The position numbers and the translations under genes are program-made. Under the pieces are notes generated by a model. It was not told the DNA's origin, did no database searches, and saw only the letters and a list, made by a program, of their open reading frames with translations. A DNA stretch of 64,000 nucleotides. Source: Pyxidicoccus sp. MSG2 (lineage in GTDB: Bacteria > Myxococcota > Myxococcia > Myxococcales > Myxococcaceae). Location: positions 1,240,001 to 1,304,000 of the forward strand of contig NZ_JAPNKC010000001.1 of NCBI RefSeq assembly GCF_026626705.1, written 5' to 3'. This document shows, in pieces, positions 26,794 to 34,705 of this stretch. Each line of letters starts with the position of its first letter. Position 1 is the stretch's first letter.

Positions 26794-27869
26794 TACGTGA
26801 GCCGCAGCAGCCCCATCCGCAAGAGCTTCGCCAGCGTCTTGAGCGTCTCCAATTCGCGCGCGGGGCTCGCCAGTACGAGCGTGGACACGTCCCACGTCCC
26901 GCTCACGAGCCCGACAATCTGCCGCTCCTCCGGCTTGAGCATGGAGAAGCCCTGCGGGTCATGCATCAGCACCGGCACCACCAGCGGCGGCATGTCCGTA
27001 TAGAGCGCCGCCACGTGCTCGCGCTGCACCAGCCGGGCGAACTCGCGCACGCGCCGGTCCGCGGGGTCGCTGGCCAGCAGGGACGCGCAGACGATGCCCG
27101 CCGCGTCGAACTGGCCCTCGCGCATCAGCACCGCGCCCTTCTCCAGCATCTCCGCCACCGGGTCCGCCTCCACCTGCGGCGCCCCGTCCACCTCCACCAG
27201 CTTCGCCCGCAGCAACTCGTACACCCGCCGCGTCGCCGACGAGCGCGACACGCCCATCGACAGACGCAGCCGCCCCAGGTTCTGCGGTGACGAGCACAGC
27301 CCCAGGATGAGCCGGTGCATCAGCGGCTGGCTCGCGCTCGGCGGCGCCAGCGCCTTCACGCTCAACGCATCAATCGGCAGCGCCTTGTCCACGTCCGGCT
27401 GCTCATCCACCCAGCGCAGCGACTCGAAGAGCAGCTCGCGGATGCTCATGTCCGACGGCACCCAGTCCTCGCCCGAGCGGTCCGCGTCCTCCGTCCAGTG
27501 GAACGTGCCCCGCGCGGCGATGGTCAGGTCCGTCATCGCCGCGAACAATTCCTCGCGGCCCAGGTCCCGAATCCACCGCGCCTGCAGGCCATGCGAGTCG
27601 AACGCCGCATCCACGTCCGGGTTGCGCGCCAGTTCGTCGAAGGCCGCCAGCACCTTCGTCCCCGACGCCAGCTTCCCCAGTGTGAGGAGCCTCGCCACCC
27701 TCCCCCGAAGTCCCTCGGAGGCCGTGGCACTGACCTGCCCGGAGAGCACGAAGAGCTTCCGCTCGCCGGCCTCCCAGGAGAGCTGGAGCGTTCCCGTCTT
27801 GCGGGAGCCGTCCAACCATTGAAGGAACTCGGGAAGCGGATAGCTGAAGAGGTCGCCGTGGAGGGCCAT
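26784..27869 (-). CDS. DUF4388 domain protein
   Basis: 361-residue cytoplasmic protein. The N-terminal 100 residues (HGDLFSYPLPEFLQWLDGSR, KTGTLQL, LFVLSGQVSATASE) are a clear DUF4388/PATAN-like domain, a family expanded in myxobacteria and linked with signalling. A central winged-helix-like part (RLRLSMGVSRSSATRRVYELLRAKLV) and a C-terminal part (LKPEERQIVGLVSGTWDVSTL, then LLRMGLLRLTYPR) suggest another DUF4388-type repeat or DNA-binding fold. The start at 27869 lies almost on top of the divergent metalloenzyme gene. It may act with nearby signalling genes; output unknown. Confidence 0.78.
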   Translation of the reverse strand: MALHGDLFSYPLPEFLQWLDGSRKTGTLQLSWEAGERKLFVLSGQVSATASEGLRGRVARLLTLGKLASGTKVLAAFDELARNPDVDAAFDSHGLQARWIRDLGREELFAAMTDLTIAARGTFHWTEDADRSGEDWVPSDMSIRELLFESLRWVDEQPDVDKALPIDALSVKALAPPSASQPLMHRLILGLCSSPQNLGRLRLSMGVSRSSATRRVYELLRAKLVEVDGAPQVEADPVAEMLEKGAVLMREGQFDAAGIVCASLLASDPADRRVREFARLVQREHVAALYTDMPPLVVPVLMHDPQGFSMLKPEERQIVGLVSGTWDVSTLVLASPARELETLKTLAKLLRMGLLRLTYPR

Positions 27870-27900
27870 GCTGTCAGGTTCGAGGATACAGTCGACTTCA

Positions 27901-28836
27901 GTGCGCGTCGCGGTCCTGTTCATCGATGGCGTGGGCATCGGCCGGAAGGACCCGGCCATCAACCCGCTTGCCCACCGGGACCACCTGCTTTCCTGCTTCC
28001 AGGACGCCCCGGGCCCCTCGCTCCCCGAGGGCGGCCGTTACATCCCCGTGGACACCACCTTCGGCGTGGCCGGCCGGCCGCAGTCGGCCTCCAATCAGAC
28101 GGCCATCCTCACCGGAGACCCCGCCCCCGCCCTGCTCGGCAGCCACGTCCTCGGCTACCCCAACGCCCCCCTGCGTGGGCTGATGGCGGACCGCTCCATC
28201 GTGAAGCGCCTGGGGGCCGCCGGCCGCACCGCCACCTTCGCCAACGCCTACCCCGCCCCGTACCTGGACGCGATGGGCGTGCCCCGCCGCGAGAGCACCT
28301 CGCCGCCCGAGTTCACCATCGCCCCCGAGGCCCGGCGCAAGGTGAAGCCCTCCGCCGCCAAGCTGGCCTTCACCGCCGGCGGCGTACTCCTGCGGACACT
28401 GGACGACGCGCGCGCCGGGGACGGCCTCACCCCCGACATCACCGGCGCCGCCGCCCGCGCCCACGGCCTGTCCGTGCCCGAGCGCACGCCCGAGGAGGCC
28501 GCCCACGTCTTCTGGCACGTCGCCTCCGGCGCGGACTTCACCTACTTCGAACACTATCTGGCGGATGAGGCCGGACATGCCCAGGACCTGACAGCCGCCC
28601 TGTCCGCGCTGGACACCTTCGACGCCTTCGCCCGGGCCGTGGTGGCCACCCGCCCGGCGGACGCTCGCGTGCTCGTCTGTAGTGACCACGGCAATGTGGA
28701 GGACCTCTCCACGCGAGGCCACACCCTCCACCTCGTGCCCGTGCTCTACTTCGGGCCTCCCGCGCCGGAGGTGGAGGCCTTCTCCACCGTGGCCGACGTG
28801 GGGCGCGCGGTGCTGCGCTGGCTCGGGGCGGAGTGA
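27901..28836 (+). CDS. alkaline-phosphatase-superfamily metalloenzyme
   Basis: 311 residues from the GTG at 27901; an ATG at 27868 with GGAGGG upstream would add 11 residues and overlap the divergent start. The fold resembles phosphopentomutase and cofactor-independent phosphoglycerate mutase: metal Asp in LFIDGVGIG, the substrate region QTAILTGD, then CSDHGNVED and GHTLHLVPVLYF carrying metal Asp/His residues. It is shorter than iPGM (about 510) and lacks that enzyme's large inserted domain. Phosphatase or phosphomutase activity is likely, substrate unknown. It is followed closely by the gluzincin lipoprotein gene. Confidence 0.78.
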   Translation: MRVAVLFIDGVGIGRKDPAINPLAHRDHLLSCFQDAPGPSLPEGGRYIPVDTTFGVAGRPQSASNQTAILTGDPAPALLGSHVLGYPNAPLRGLMADRSIVKRLGAAGRTATFANAYPAPYLDAMGVPRRESTSPPEFTIAPEARRKVKPSAAKLAFTAGGVLLRTLDDARAGDGLTPDITGAAARAHGLSVPERTPEEAAHVFWHVASGADFTYFEHYLADEAGHAQDLTAALSALDTFDAFARAVVATRPADARVLVCSDHGNVEDLSTRGHTLHLVPVLYFGPPAPEVEAFSTVADVGRAVLRWLGAE

Positions 28837-28841
28837 GACAC

Positions 28842-29765
28842 GTGAAGCGGGGAAGGACGCAGCGCGGGTGGAGTCCCGGCCGGGTGGCGGCGCTGCTCGT
28901 CGCCGGCTGGCTCACGGGCTGCGCCAGCACCCGCAGCACCAGCGTGCCCGCCGAGGCCCCCTCCACCCAGGCTGACGGCAACGTGGCCATGAAGACGCCC
29001 ACCGCCGGCGCCCGCATCGAAGTCGAGTACCGCGAGAAGGACACCACCGCCGCCAGCCAGGTGCGGCTCGCCGTGGAGCGCGCCCTCCCGAAGCTGGCCC
29101 GCTGGGGCACCTTCGACGACTCCGTCACCATCGTCGTCCACCCCAACCACGCCGCCCTCGAGCGCGCCGCCAACCGCTCCGGCTACGACTTCCTCCGCGC
29201 CTGGGCCCGCTACGAGCAGATAGAGCTCCAGAGCCCCAGCACCTGGACGCTGCTCGGCGCCAGCCAGTCCCAGGTGGACGAGCTGCTGCTGCACGAGCTC
29301 ACCCACAGCCTCATGTACCAGGTGGCCTCCGACCGGATGGGTTGGACGCGCAAGGGCATCCCCCTCTGGTTCCGCGAGGGCATGGCCTCGTACACCGCCG
29401 AGCAGGGCTACCGCGTCCCCAGCCTGGATGATTTGGAGCGCTACTGGCGCACCCACCCCACCGCGGACCCGCTGTCCCAGGCGGACACGCTGTACCAGGG
29501 CGAGAGCGACATCGTGTACGCCGCCGCCCACCACGCCTTCACCTTCCTGGTGCGCCGCTACGGCGAGCCCACCGTGCGCGGCGTCCTCCACGCCATGAGC
29601 CGCGGCCCCGACTTCTCCACCGCCTTCGCCGAGGCCGTGGGCCTGAAGCCCGAACTCTTCCTCCAGGATTTCCGGAACTACGTCCGCTGGCGCGGCTTCA
29701 AGGGCGGCCGGAAGCTCGCCCCCCAGCGCCCGGCCCCCTCCGCCCCGCCTCCCACCGCCCCCTGA
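28842..29765 (+). CDS. gluzincin (peptidase MA-like) lipoprotein
   Basis: 307-residue lipoprotein with a signal peptide ending at LTGCAS (Cys near residue 25). The metal site is HELTH with the third ligand in the downstream EGMASY, the gluzincin pattern of peptidase MA-like proteins. GTG at 28842 is preferred because GGAG lies 8 bases upstream; another GTG nine bases earlier exists. The C-terminal tail is Pro/Ala-rich. It is five bases after the metalloenzyme stop, so the two are one operon. A periplasmic or outer-membrane protease acting on an unknown target. Confidence 0.82.
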   Translation: MKRGRTQRGWSPGRVAALLVAGWLTGCASTRSTSVPAEAPSTQADGNVAMKTPTAGARIEVEYREKDTTAASQVRLAVERALPKLARWGTFDDSVTIVVHPNHAALERAANRSGYDFLRAWARYEQIELQSPSTWTLLGASQSQVDELLLHELTHSLMYQVASDRMGWTRKGIPLWFREGMASYTAEQGYRVPSLDDLERYWRTHPTADPLSQADTLYQGESDIVYAAAHHAFTFLVRRYGEPTVRGVLHAMSRGPDFSTAFAEAVGLKPELFLQDFRNYVRWRGFKGGRKLAPQRPAPSAPPPTAP

Positions 29766-29778
29766 GTTTTCGGCCGCT

Positions 29779-29797
29779 TGCACTTTTTAAAAGTGCA
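29779..29797. promoter_or_regulatory. perfect AT-rich palindrome before the hybrid kinase
   Basis: TGCACTTTT-T-AAAAGTGCA is a perfect 9+9 inverted repeat, strikingly AT-rich for this DNA, 14 bases after the lipoprotein stop and 98 bases before the kinase start. As RNA it could act as a weak terminator; as DNA it has the form of a dimeric-regulator operator. Confidence 0.5.
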
Positions 29798-29894
29798 CAC
29801 TGGATGCACCTAACAAGTTAATGACATTATTCTCGCCGCGTTGGAATCCGGGTGACACTTGGGGAAGTGCCGCCCGGACCCGAGGGGTGAGTTC

Positions 29895-31754
29895 ATGGTC
29901 GAGCAGCCAGGCGCACGGCAGGACGCGTCCAGCGAGGTCTCTGAATCGCGGACACTGCTGGAGCGCCTCCAGCAGTCGGAGGCGGTTCTGGAGCGCCTGT
30001 GCGCGCCGGACGCCTCCGGCGTGGGTGAGGAGGCCCACCTCGCCCTGCGGCGGGAGGTGGACGCGCTCCGGCAGATGCGCGGCGAGCTGGGGCTGCTGCT
30101 GGAGCGCAGCGCGCTGATCGCCGACACCACCCACCGGCTGCTCAACCTTCCGCCCGAGGAGATGGAGTCGGGCATCCGCGCCGCGCTCGAGTTGCTCGGC
30201 CAGCACGTGCGCGCACAGCGCTGCTACGTGGGCCTGCTGTCCGAGGACGCGGCCCAGGTGACGGACGCGTACGAGTGGTGCGCGCCGGGCACGGAGCCCT
30301 TTGGCCTGGAGGGCTTCCGCGGCGGCTCCACCGCCGACCTCTCGTGGACGATGCAACAGTTCCAGGCGGGCCGGACGGTGACTGTCTCGGACCCGTCCAT
30401 GCTCCCGCCCGAGGCCGCCGCCGACCGTGGCGCCTTCGCCGCGAGGCGCGTGCGCGCCTACGTCAACGCGCCCCTGTCGCTCGGGGGCCGGCTCGTCGGG
30501 TGGATGGGCTTCGACTCGGTGGGCGCGCCCCGCAACTGGACGCCGGAGGAGCTGCACCTGCTGGGGCTGACGGGCAGCGCGCTGGTGACGGCGCTGGAGC
30601 GCAAGCGGCGCGACGCGCTGCTGCTCCAGGAGAAGGAGGGGGAGCAGCGTGCCCGCTCGCTGGGCATCATCGCCGCGGGGCTCGCGCACGAAATCAACAA
30701 CCCGCTCGCGTACACGACGGGCAACCTGGAGTTCCTGAAGCAGCAGCTGCCCTCTCCCCAGACGCCGGACGGCGTGGACGAGTGCCACCAGGTGCTGGAC
30801 GAGGCGCTGGAGGGCGCGCGGCGCATCCGGCGCATCGTCGCGGACCTCGGGGCCTTCTCGCGCGGGGACACCGGCGAGGAAGAGGCGGTGGACCTCAAGG
30901 CCGTCGTCGAGAGCACCCTGCGCATGGCCGCCAACCAGCTCCGCCACCGCGCGCAGGTGGTGCGCGAGTACGACGCGGAGCTTCCCCGCGTGCGCGGCAC
31001 CACGACGAAGCTGGGCCAGGTGGTGCTCAACCTCGTGCTCAACGCGGCGCAGGCCATCCCCGAGGGGCGCTACTCGGAGAACCGGCTCACCGTTTCGCTG
31101 CGCAGCTCGGTGGCGGGGGTGGTGCTCGCCATCACCGACACGGGCCGCGGCATTGCCCCGGAGGTGCTTCCCCGCATCTTCGACCCCTTCTTCACCACGC
31201 GCCGCATGGGTGGGGGCATGGGCCTGGGCCTGGCCATCTGCCGGGACATCGTCAACGCGCTGGGCGGCGGGATGATGGTGAGCAGCGAGCCCGGCCAGGG
31301 CACCACCGTGGAGGTGCGCCTGCCGCGCCTCGAGCTCGCCCCGACGAAGGACGCTGTCGAGGAGCGGGTGCCGCCGTCCAGCGGCCGGCGCGTGCTGGCG
31401 GTGGACGACGAGCCGCGTGTGCTGGACCTGCTGCGCCGGATGCTGCGCGGGCACGAGCTGGTCACCGCCGCCAATGGCCGCGAGGCCCTGGAGTGGCTGC
31501 GCACCGACCGCGCCTTCGACCTCATCCTCTGCGACTTGATGATGCCGGAGCTGACCGGCATCGACGTGTACAAGGCCGTCCGTGAGTCCTGGCCGGGCCT
31601 GCACGAGCGCATCGCCTTCATCACCGGCGGCGTCTTCACTCCCGACACGCAGCGCTTCGTCGAGCAGGTGGGAAACCCGCTGCTCACCAAGCCCTTCCAG
31701 CCCGCGCACGTCCACGGCCTGCTCGCCGCCTCTGGCGCGCGCTTCCAGAACTGA
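29895..31754 (+). CDS. GAF-domain hybrid sensor histidine kinase/response regulator
   Basis: 619-residue soluble kinase. About residues 10-90 are coiled coil; a GAF-like sensor domain covers about 95-240; HisKA has the phosphoacceptor in GLAHEINNPLAY (about 270). The ATP-binding domain is complete: N box VLNAAQAIPEG, G1 TDTGRGIAPE, F box FDPFFTT, G2 GMGLGLAICRD. A receiver (about 495-610) carries the acidic pair VDDEPR, the phosphorylated Asp in LCDLMMPELTG and the Lys in LTKPF. ATG at 29895 is chosen with GAGGGGTGA upstream. No membrane segment, so it senses a cytoplasmic cue. Phosphorelay partner not adjacent. Confidence 0.9.
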   Translation: MVEQPGARQDASSEVSESRTLLERLQQSEAVLERLCAPDASGVGEEAHLALRREVDALRQMRGELGLLLERSALIADTTHRLLNLPPEEMESGIRAALELLGQHVRAQRCYVGLLSEDAAQVTDAYEWCAPGTEPFGLEGFRGGSTADLSWTMQQFQAGRTVTVSDPSMLPPEAAADRGAFAARRVRAYVNAPLSLGGRLVGWMGFDSVGAPRNWTPEELHLLGLTGSALVTALERKRRDALLLQEKEGEQRARSLGIIAAGLAHEINNPLAYTTGNLEFLKQQLPSPQTPDGVDECHQVLDEALEGARRIRRIVADLGAFSRGDTGEEEAVDLKAVVESTLRMAANQLRHRAQVVREYDAELPRVRGTTTKLGQVVLNLVLNAAQAIPEGRYSENRLTVSLRSSVAGVVLAITDTGRGIAPEVLPRIFDPFFTTRRMGGGMGLGLAICRDIVNALGGGMMVSSEPGQGTTVEVRLPRLELAPTKDAVEERVPPSSGRRVLAVDDEPRVLDLLRRMLRGHELVTAANGREALEWLRTDRAFDLILCDLMMPELTGIDVYKAVRESWPGLHERIAFITGGVFTPDTQRFVEQVGNPLLTKPFQPAHVHGLLAASGARFQN

Positions 31755-31761
31755 AGCCGCC

Positions 31762-32682
31762 TCAGGGGCCCGACGGCTCCGCGACCAGCTCCACGCGGCG
31801 GCTCTTCGCGAAGCACTCGGGCGAGTGCTCCGTGCACGGCGGCCGTGCATCTCCCTGCGACTCCAGCACCAGCCGCGCGCCCTCCACGCCAAGAGACAAG
31901 AGGTACGCGGCCACGGACTGCGCGCGGCCCTGGCCCAGCGACGCGTTGACGGACTCGAGCCCGCTCGCGTCGGCGTGCCCTTGCAGGCGCACGCGCAGCG
32001 CCGGCTGCTGGAGCAGGCACGCCGCCGAGCGCCGCAGCACGGCCTCCGCCTCGGGGCTGAGCCGCGAGTCGAAGTGACGGAAGAAGACGGGCTCGAGCGC
32101 GCACGAGGCGGACACCTCCGCGCGAGCCAGGGACTCGGGCACGCGGCGCCGGGCCTCGGCGAGCACCTCGTCCACCGCGCGCAGGGCGGCGGCCTCCGCG
32201 AGCGGCAGGTTCTCCACCGGCCCGTATTCGATTCCCACCACGGCCTCTCGCGGCAGGCCCGCGAGCACGAAGGCCGGGCGCTGCTGCCACTGCACCGTGA
32301 CGCCCTCGCGCGCGAAGGAGGTGGAGGTGATTCGCACCACCTCGCCGGGGCGCGCGTCCAGCGTGACGCGGCCGCGCATCACGAAGCGGTAGCCGTCTAC
32401 GTAGGAGAAGACCGGCGAGCGCCCCTCATACACCGCTCGCACGTCCAGCTCGTGCATGCCGGGCGCGAGCGGCGACCGCCCACCTTCCGCCTGCGCTGCC
32501 AGGGGCTGGCCATCCAGCACGTACTCCACCGAGCGCAGCTCGAAGCCCCCTTCCGTCCCCAACCGGTCCTCATGGCCCAGCTCCAGCGAGGCCGGCACGG
32601 AGGACGCGGGCTGGGCGACCGCGGCAGTGGCCACGGTGAGCACGAGCAGCGCGAGGAAGCGGACGGAGCGCATCGCCTTCAT
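31762..32682 (-). CDS. exported OmpA-family protein
   Basis: 306-residue protein with a signal peptide (FLALLVLTVATAAVAQ). The N-terminal 180 residues are a beta-rich domain without recognised family (EHDRLG-like, then repeated strands). The C-terminal 110 residues resemble the peptidoglycan-binding OmpA domain: FFRHFDSRLSPEAEAVLRR, then LQGHADASGLESVNASLGQGRA with the usual Asp and Arg, and SRRVEL. No lipobox cysteine is seen. It probably attaches to the wall in the periplasm. It is divergent from nothing close and lies downstream of the tldD-like gene on the same strand. Start at 32682 has no strong ribosome site; 32673 is an alternative. Confidence 0.75.
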   Translation of the reverse strand: MKAMRSVRFLALLVLTVATAAVAQPASSVPASLELGHEDRLGTEGGFELRSVEYVLDGQPLAAQAEGGRSPLAPGMHELDVRAVYEGRSPVFSYVDGYRFVMRGRVTLDARPGEVVRITSTSFAREGVTVQWQQRPAFVLAGLPREAVVGIEYGPVENLPLAEAAALRAVDEVLAEARRRVPESLARAEVSASCALEPVFFRHFDSRLSPEAEAVLRRSAACLLQQPALRVRLQGHADASGLESVNASLGQGRAQSVAAYLLSLGVEGARLVLESQGDARPPCTEHSPECFAKSRRVELVAEPSGP

Positions 32683-32844
32683 GAGACGCAAGTCACGGGG
32701 GCACAAGCAAGTGCCCCCGAGCGCAGGTACGGCCACACCACCCGCCAGGGCGGAGGACGCCCCCAAGCGCAGGTGCGGGCACACCGTGAGCCCGCTGGAG
32801 GACGACCCCTCCACCGGAGCCACGGCCACGCCCGCGCACGGAAA

Positions 32845-34578
32845 CTACGGTGAGACCTTCTGCACCGCCGGCTCCTTCAGGGCCGCGGGGCTGGCGAGGA
32901 TGGGCGGACGGTCCTTGCCCTCCATGGCCCGCTGCAGCTCCATCTCCTGGAGGAGAATCGCGGGCGCCACGGTGGACACCGGCACGTTGCCGCTCTCCGC
33001 GCCGCAGAAGCCGTTGAAGATGCCCTGCTTCTGCCCGGACGCGAGGATGCGGTTCACCGCCGACAGCGGCGTGCCGACGATTTCCACGCCGCGCACCAGC
33101 GACTCCTGGCCCGTCTTCACGTCCACCCGGTACACCATGCGCGGCACGCCCTTGAAGGCCTGGTAGCCGTAGTTGGACGTATTGGTGTTGCCCCCGGTGA
33201 TGTCGCGGATGATGAGGCCATAGGGCTTGCCCTGCCGCTTCGCCTCGTTGATGAGCAGCTTCTTCAGCTCCGCGTCGCTCACCGCCTTCGTGCTGTCCAC
33301 GATGAGGTTCGCCATGCGCGCCACGGGCTTCAGCGTGCCCTGGCTGCGCCCGTGCCCGTTGGACTGGAGGAACCCTTCCGCGGGCCGGCGTCCCAGCAGG
33401 TAATTGCGCAGCACGCCCTTCTCCACCAGCGTCACGCGCTGCCCCTTCACGCCTTCTTCGTCGAACTGGTAGTAGCCGTTGAGCGGCTCCCCGTTGAGCA
33501 CCTTCAGCGACGGGTCGTCGTGGATGGAGAGGAACGTGGGCAGCACCGCCTTGCCCACCTGGCCCTTGAACGTCTTGCCCTCGTTGTCCCCGTCCTGCCT
33601 GTCGCCCTCCAGCCGGTGCCCCACCGCCTCGTGGAAGAGCACGCCGGAGGCCTCGGGCGCGAGGATGGCCGGGCCCGTGTACGGGTCGATGGCCGGCGCC
33701 GCGCGCAGCGCGAGCAGCTCCTCGATGACCTTCGCCGCCGCCTCGCGCACCTTCGCGTCGTCCGGCAGCCCCACCTCCGTGGGCGAGTAGAAGTCGCGCG
33801 AGTCGTCCAAGAGCTGCCCGTCCGGCGCCCGCGTCACCGCGGAGACGTGCAGGCCGTACAGCACCTCCTCGGAGATGATGCGGCTGCCCTCGGTGGACAC
33901 GAACAGCCGCGTCACCTTGTCCGCGGTGACGCGCACCTCCGAGTCGAACAACTCCGGGTGGGCGTTGAACAGGCCGGACACCTCGCGCGACAGCTTCACC
34001 CAGCGCTCCCGGTTGAACGGGGCGGGCACGGCTGGCTGCACGAGGGTGCTCGGCTTCTCCTTCGTGAAGGACGGAGGCCGCTTCGGGTCCTCCACCGAGT
34101 AGACGTCCTCGCCCTTCTTCTTCAGGTACTGGAAGAGCGCCGACTTGTACTTCTCGTCGGTGATGAGCCACAGCGCGGTGCGCAGCGCCAGCGGCGAGTC
34201 ATCCAGCGGCCCTTCCTTGCGCGAGATGTAGCTGGTGCCCTTGGTGGAGAAGCTGAACTCGAAGCCCTCCGGCACGGAGCTGTCGAAGTCGTAGCTGCCC
34301 ACCCGCACGTCGACATACAGCTTCCGCTCACGGTAGCTGTCGTCCATGAAGATGGCGCCATAGCGCGCCGCGACAGCGGTCTGCTCGTAGTCCTTGAGCT
34401 GATAGCTCATGAAGTACGGCGGCTCATGGCTCTGCATCTTCAATTGCTGCTGGTTGCGCGCCAGCTCGCTCGCCATGGCGTCGAGCAGCGTCACGCGGGC
34501 ATCCGGCGCGGGCGCCGCCGCCATCAGCACCGCCGAGGCCACCAGCAGGGGGAGTACGGGACGAAGGAAGGTTCGCAC
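32845..34578 (-). CDS. exported TldD/PmbA-family metalloprotease
   Basis: 577-residue TldD-family protein. The zinc motif HEAVGHRLEGD (HExxxH, about residue 318) is intact, as are PEASGVLFHE, the GRSQGT segment and the C-terminal VEIVGTPLSAVNRI and GFCGAESG regions. E. coli TldD is about 481 residues and cytoplasmic, acting with its partner PmbA/TldE. Here the N-terminus is a signal peptide (RTFLRPVLPLLVASAVLMAAA) followed by about 100 extra residues, so this form should be exported. No PmbA gene is adjacent. The start GTG abuts GGGGAG without normal spacing. Possible roles are peptide or peptidoglycan-linked protein processing. Confidence 0.85.
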   Translation of the reverse strand: MRTFLRPVLPLLVASAVLMAAAPAPDARVTLLDAMASELARNQQQLKMQSHEPPYFMSYQLKDYEQTAVAARYGAIFMDDSYRERKLYVDVRVGSYDFDSSVPEGFEFSFSTKGTSYISRKEGPLDDSPLALRTALWLITDEKYKSALFQYLKKKGEDVYSVEDPKRPPSFTKEKPSTLVQPAVPAPFNRERWVKLSREVSGLFNAHPELFDSEVRVTADKVTRLFVSTEGSRIISEEVLYGLHVSAVTRAPDGQLLDDSRDFYSPTEVGLPDDAKVREAAAKVIEELLALRAAPAIDPYTGPAILAPEASGVLFHEAVGHRLEGDRQDGDNEGKTFKGQVGKAVLPTFLSIHDDPSLKVLNGEPLNGYYQFDEEGVKGQRVTLVEKGVLRNYLLGRRPAEGFLQSNGHGRSQGTLKPVARMANLIVDSTKAVSDAELKKLLINEAKRQGKPYGLIIRDITGGNTNTSNYGYQAFKGVPRMVYRVDVKTGQESLVRGVEIVGTPLSAVNRILASGQKQGIFNGFCGAESGNVPVSTVAPAILLQEMELQRAMEGKDRPPILASPAALKEPAVQKVSP

Positions 34579-34615
34579 CTCCCCACTCTATCCAACCCCT
34601 GACACAACACGAGCA

Positions 34616-34662
34616 GGTCCTCGCCTCCAGACGCCCCTCCCGACGTCCGGCAGGCGAGGACC
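34616..34662. terminator. large inverted repeat downstream of the UDP-sugar dehydrogenase
   Basis: GGTCCTCGCCT and AGGCGAGGACC are perfect 11-base arms separated by 25 bases. It lies after the dehydrogenase stop (minus strand) and before the tldD-like gene, so it is well placed to end the polysaccharide transcript. No T-run. Confidence 0.45.
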
Positions 34663-34663
34663 C

Positions 34664-34690
34664 TTGCCCGGAGGGTCGGTATCCGGGCAA
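34664..34690. terminator. second hairpin downstream of the UDP-sugar dehydrogenase
   Basis: TTGCCCGGA and TCCGGGCAA form a perfect 9-base stem with a 9-base loop, 16 bases after the dehydrogenase stop. With the adjacent larger repeat it forms a double hairpin. No T-run follows on the minus strand. Confidence 0.45.
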
Positions 34691-34705
34691 CTCCTCGTCA
34701 GAAGC

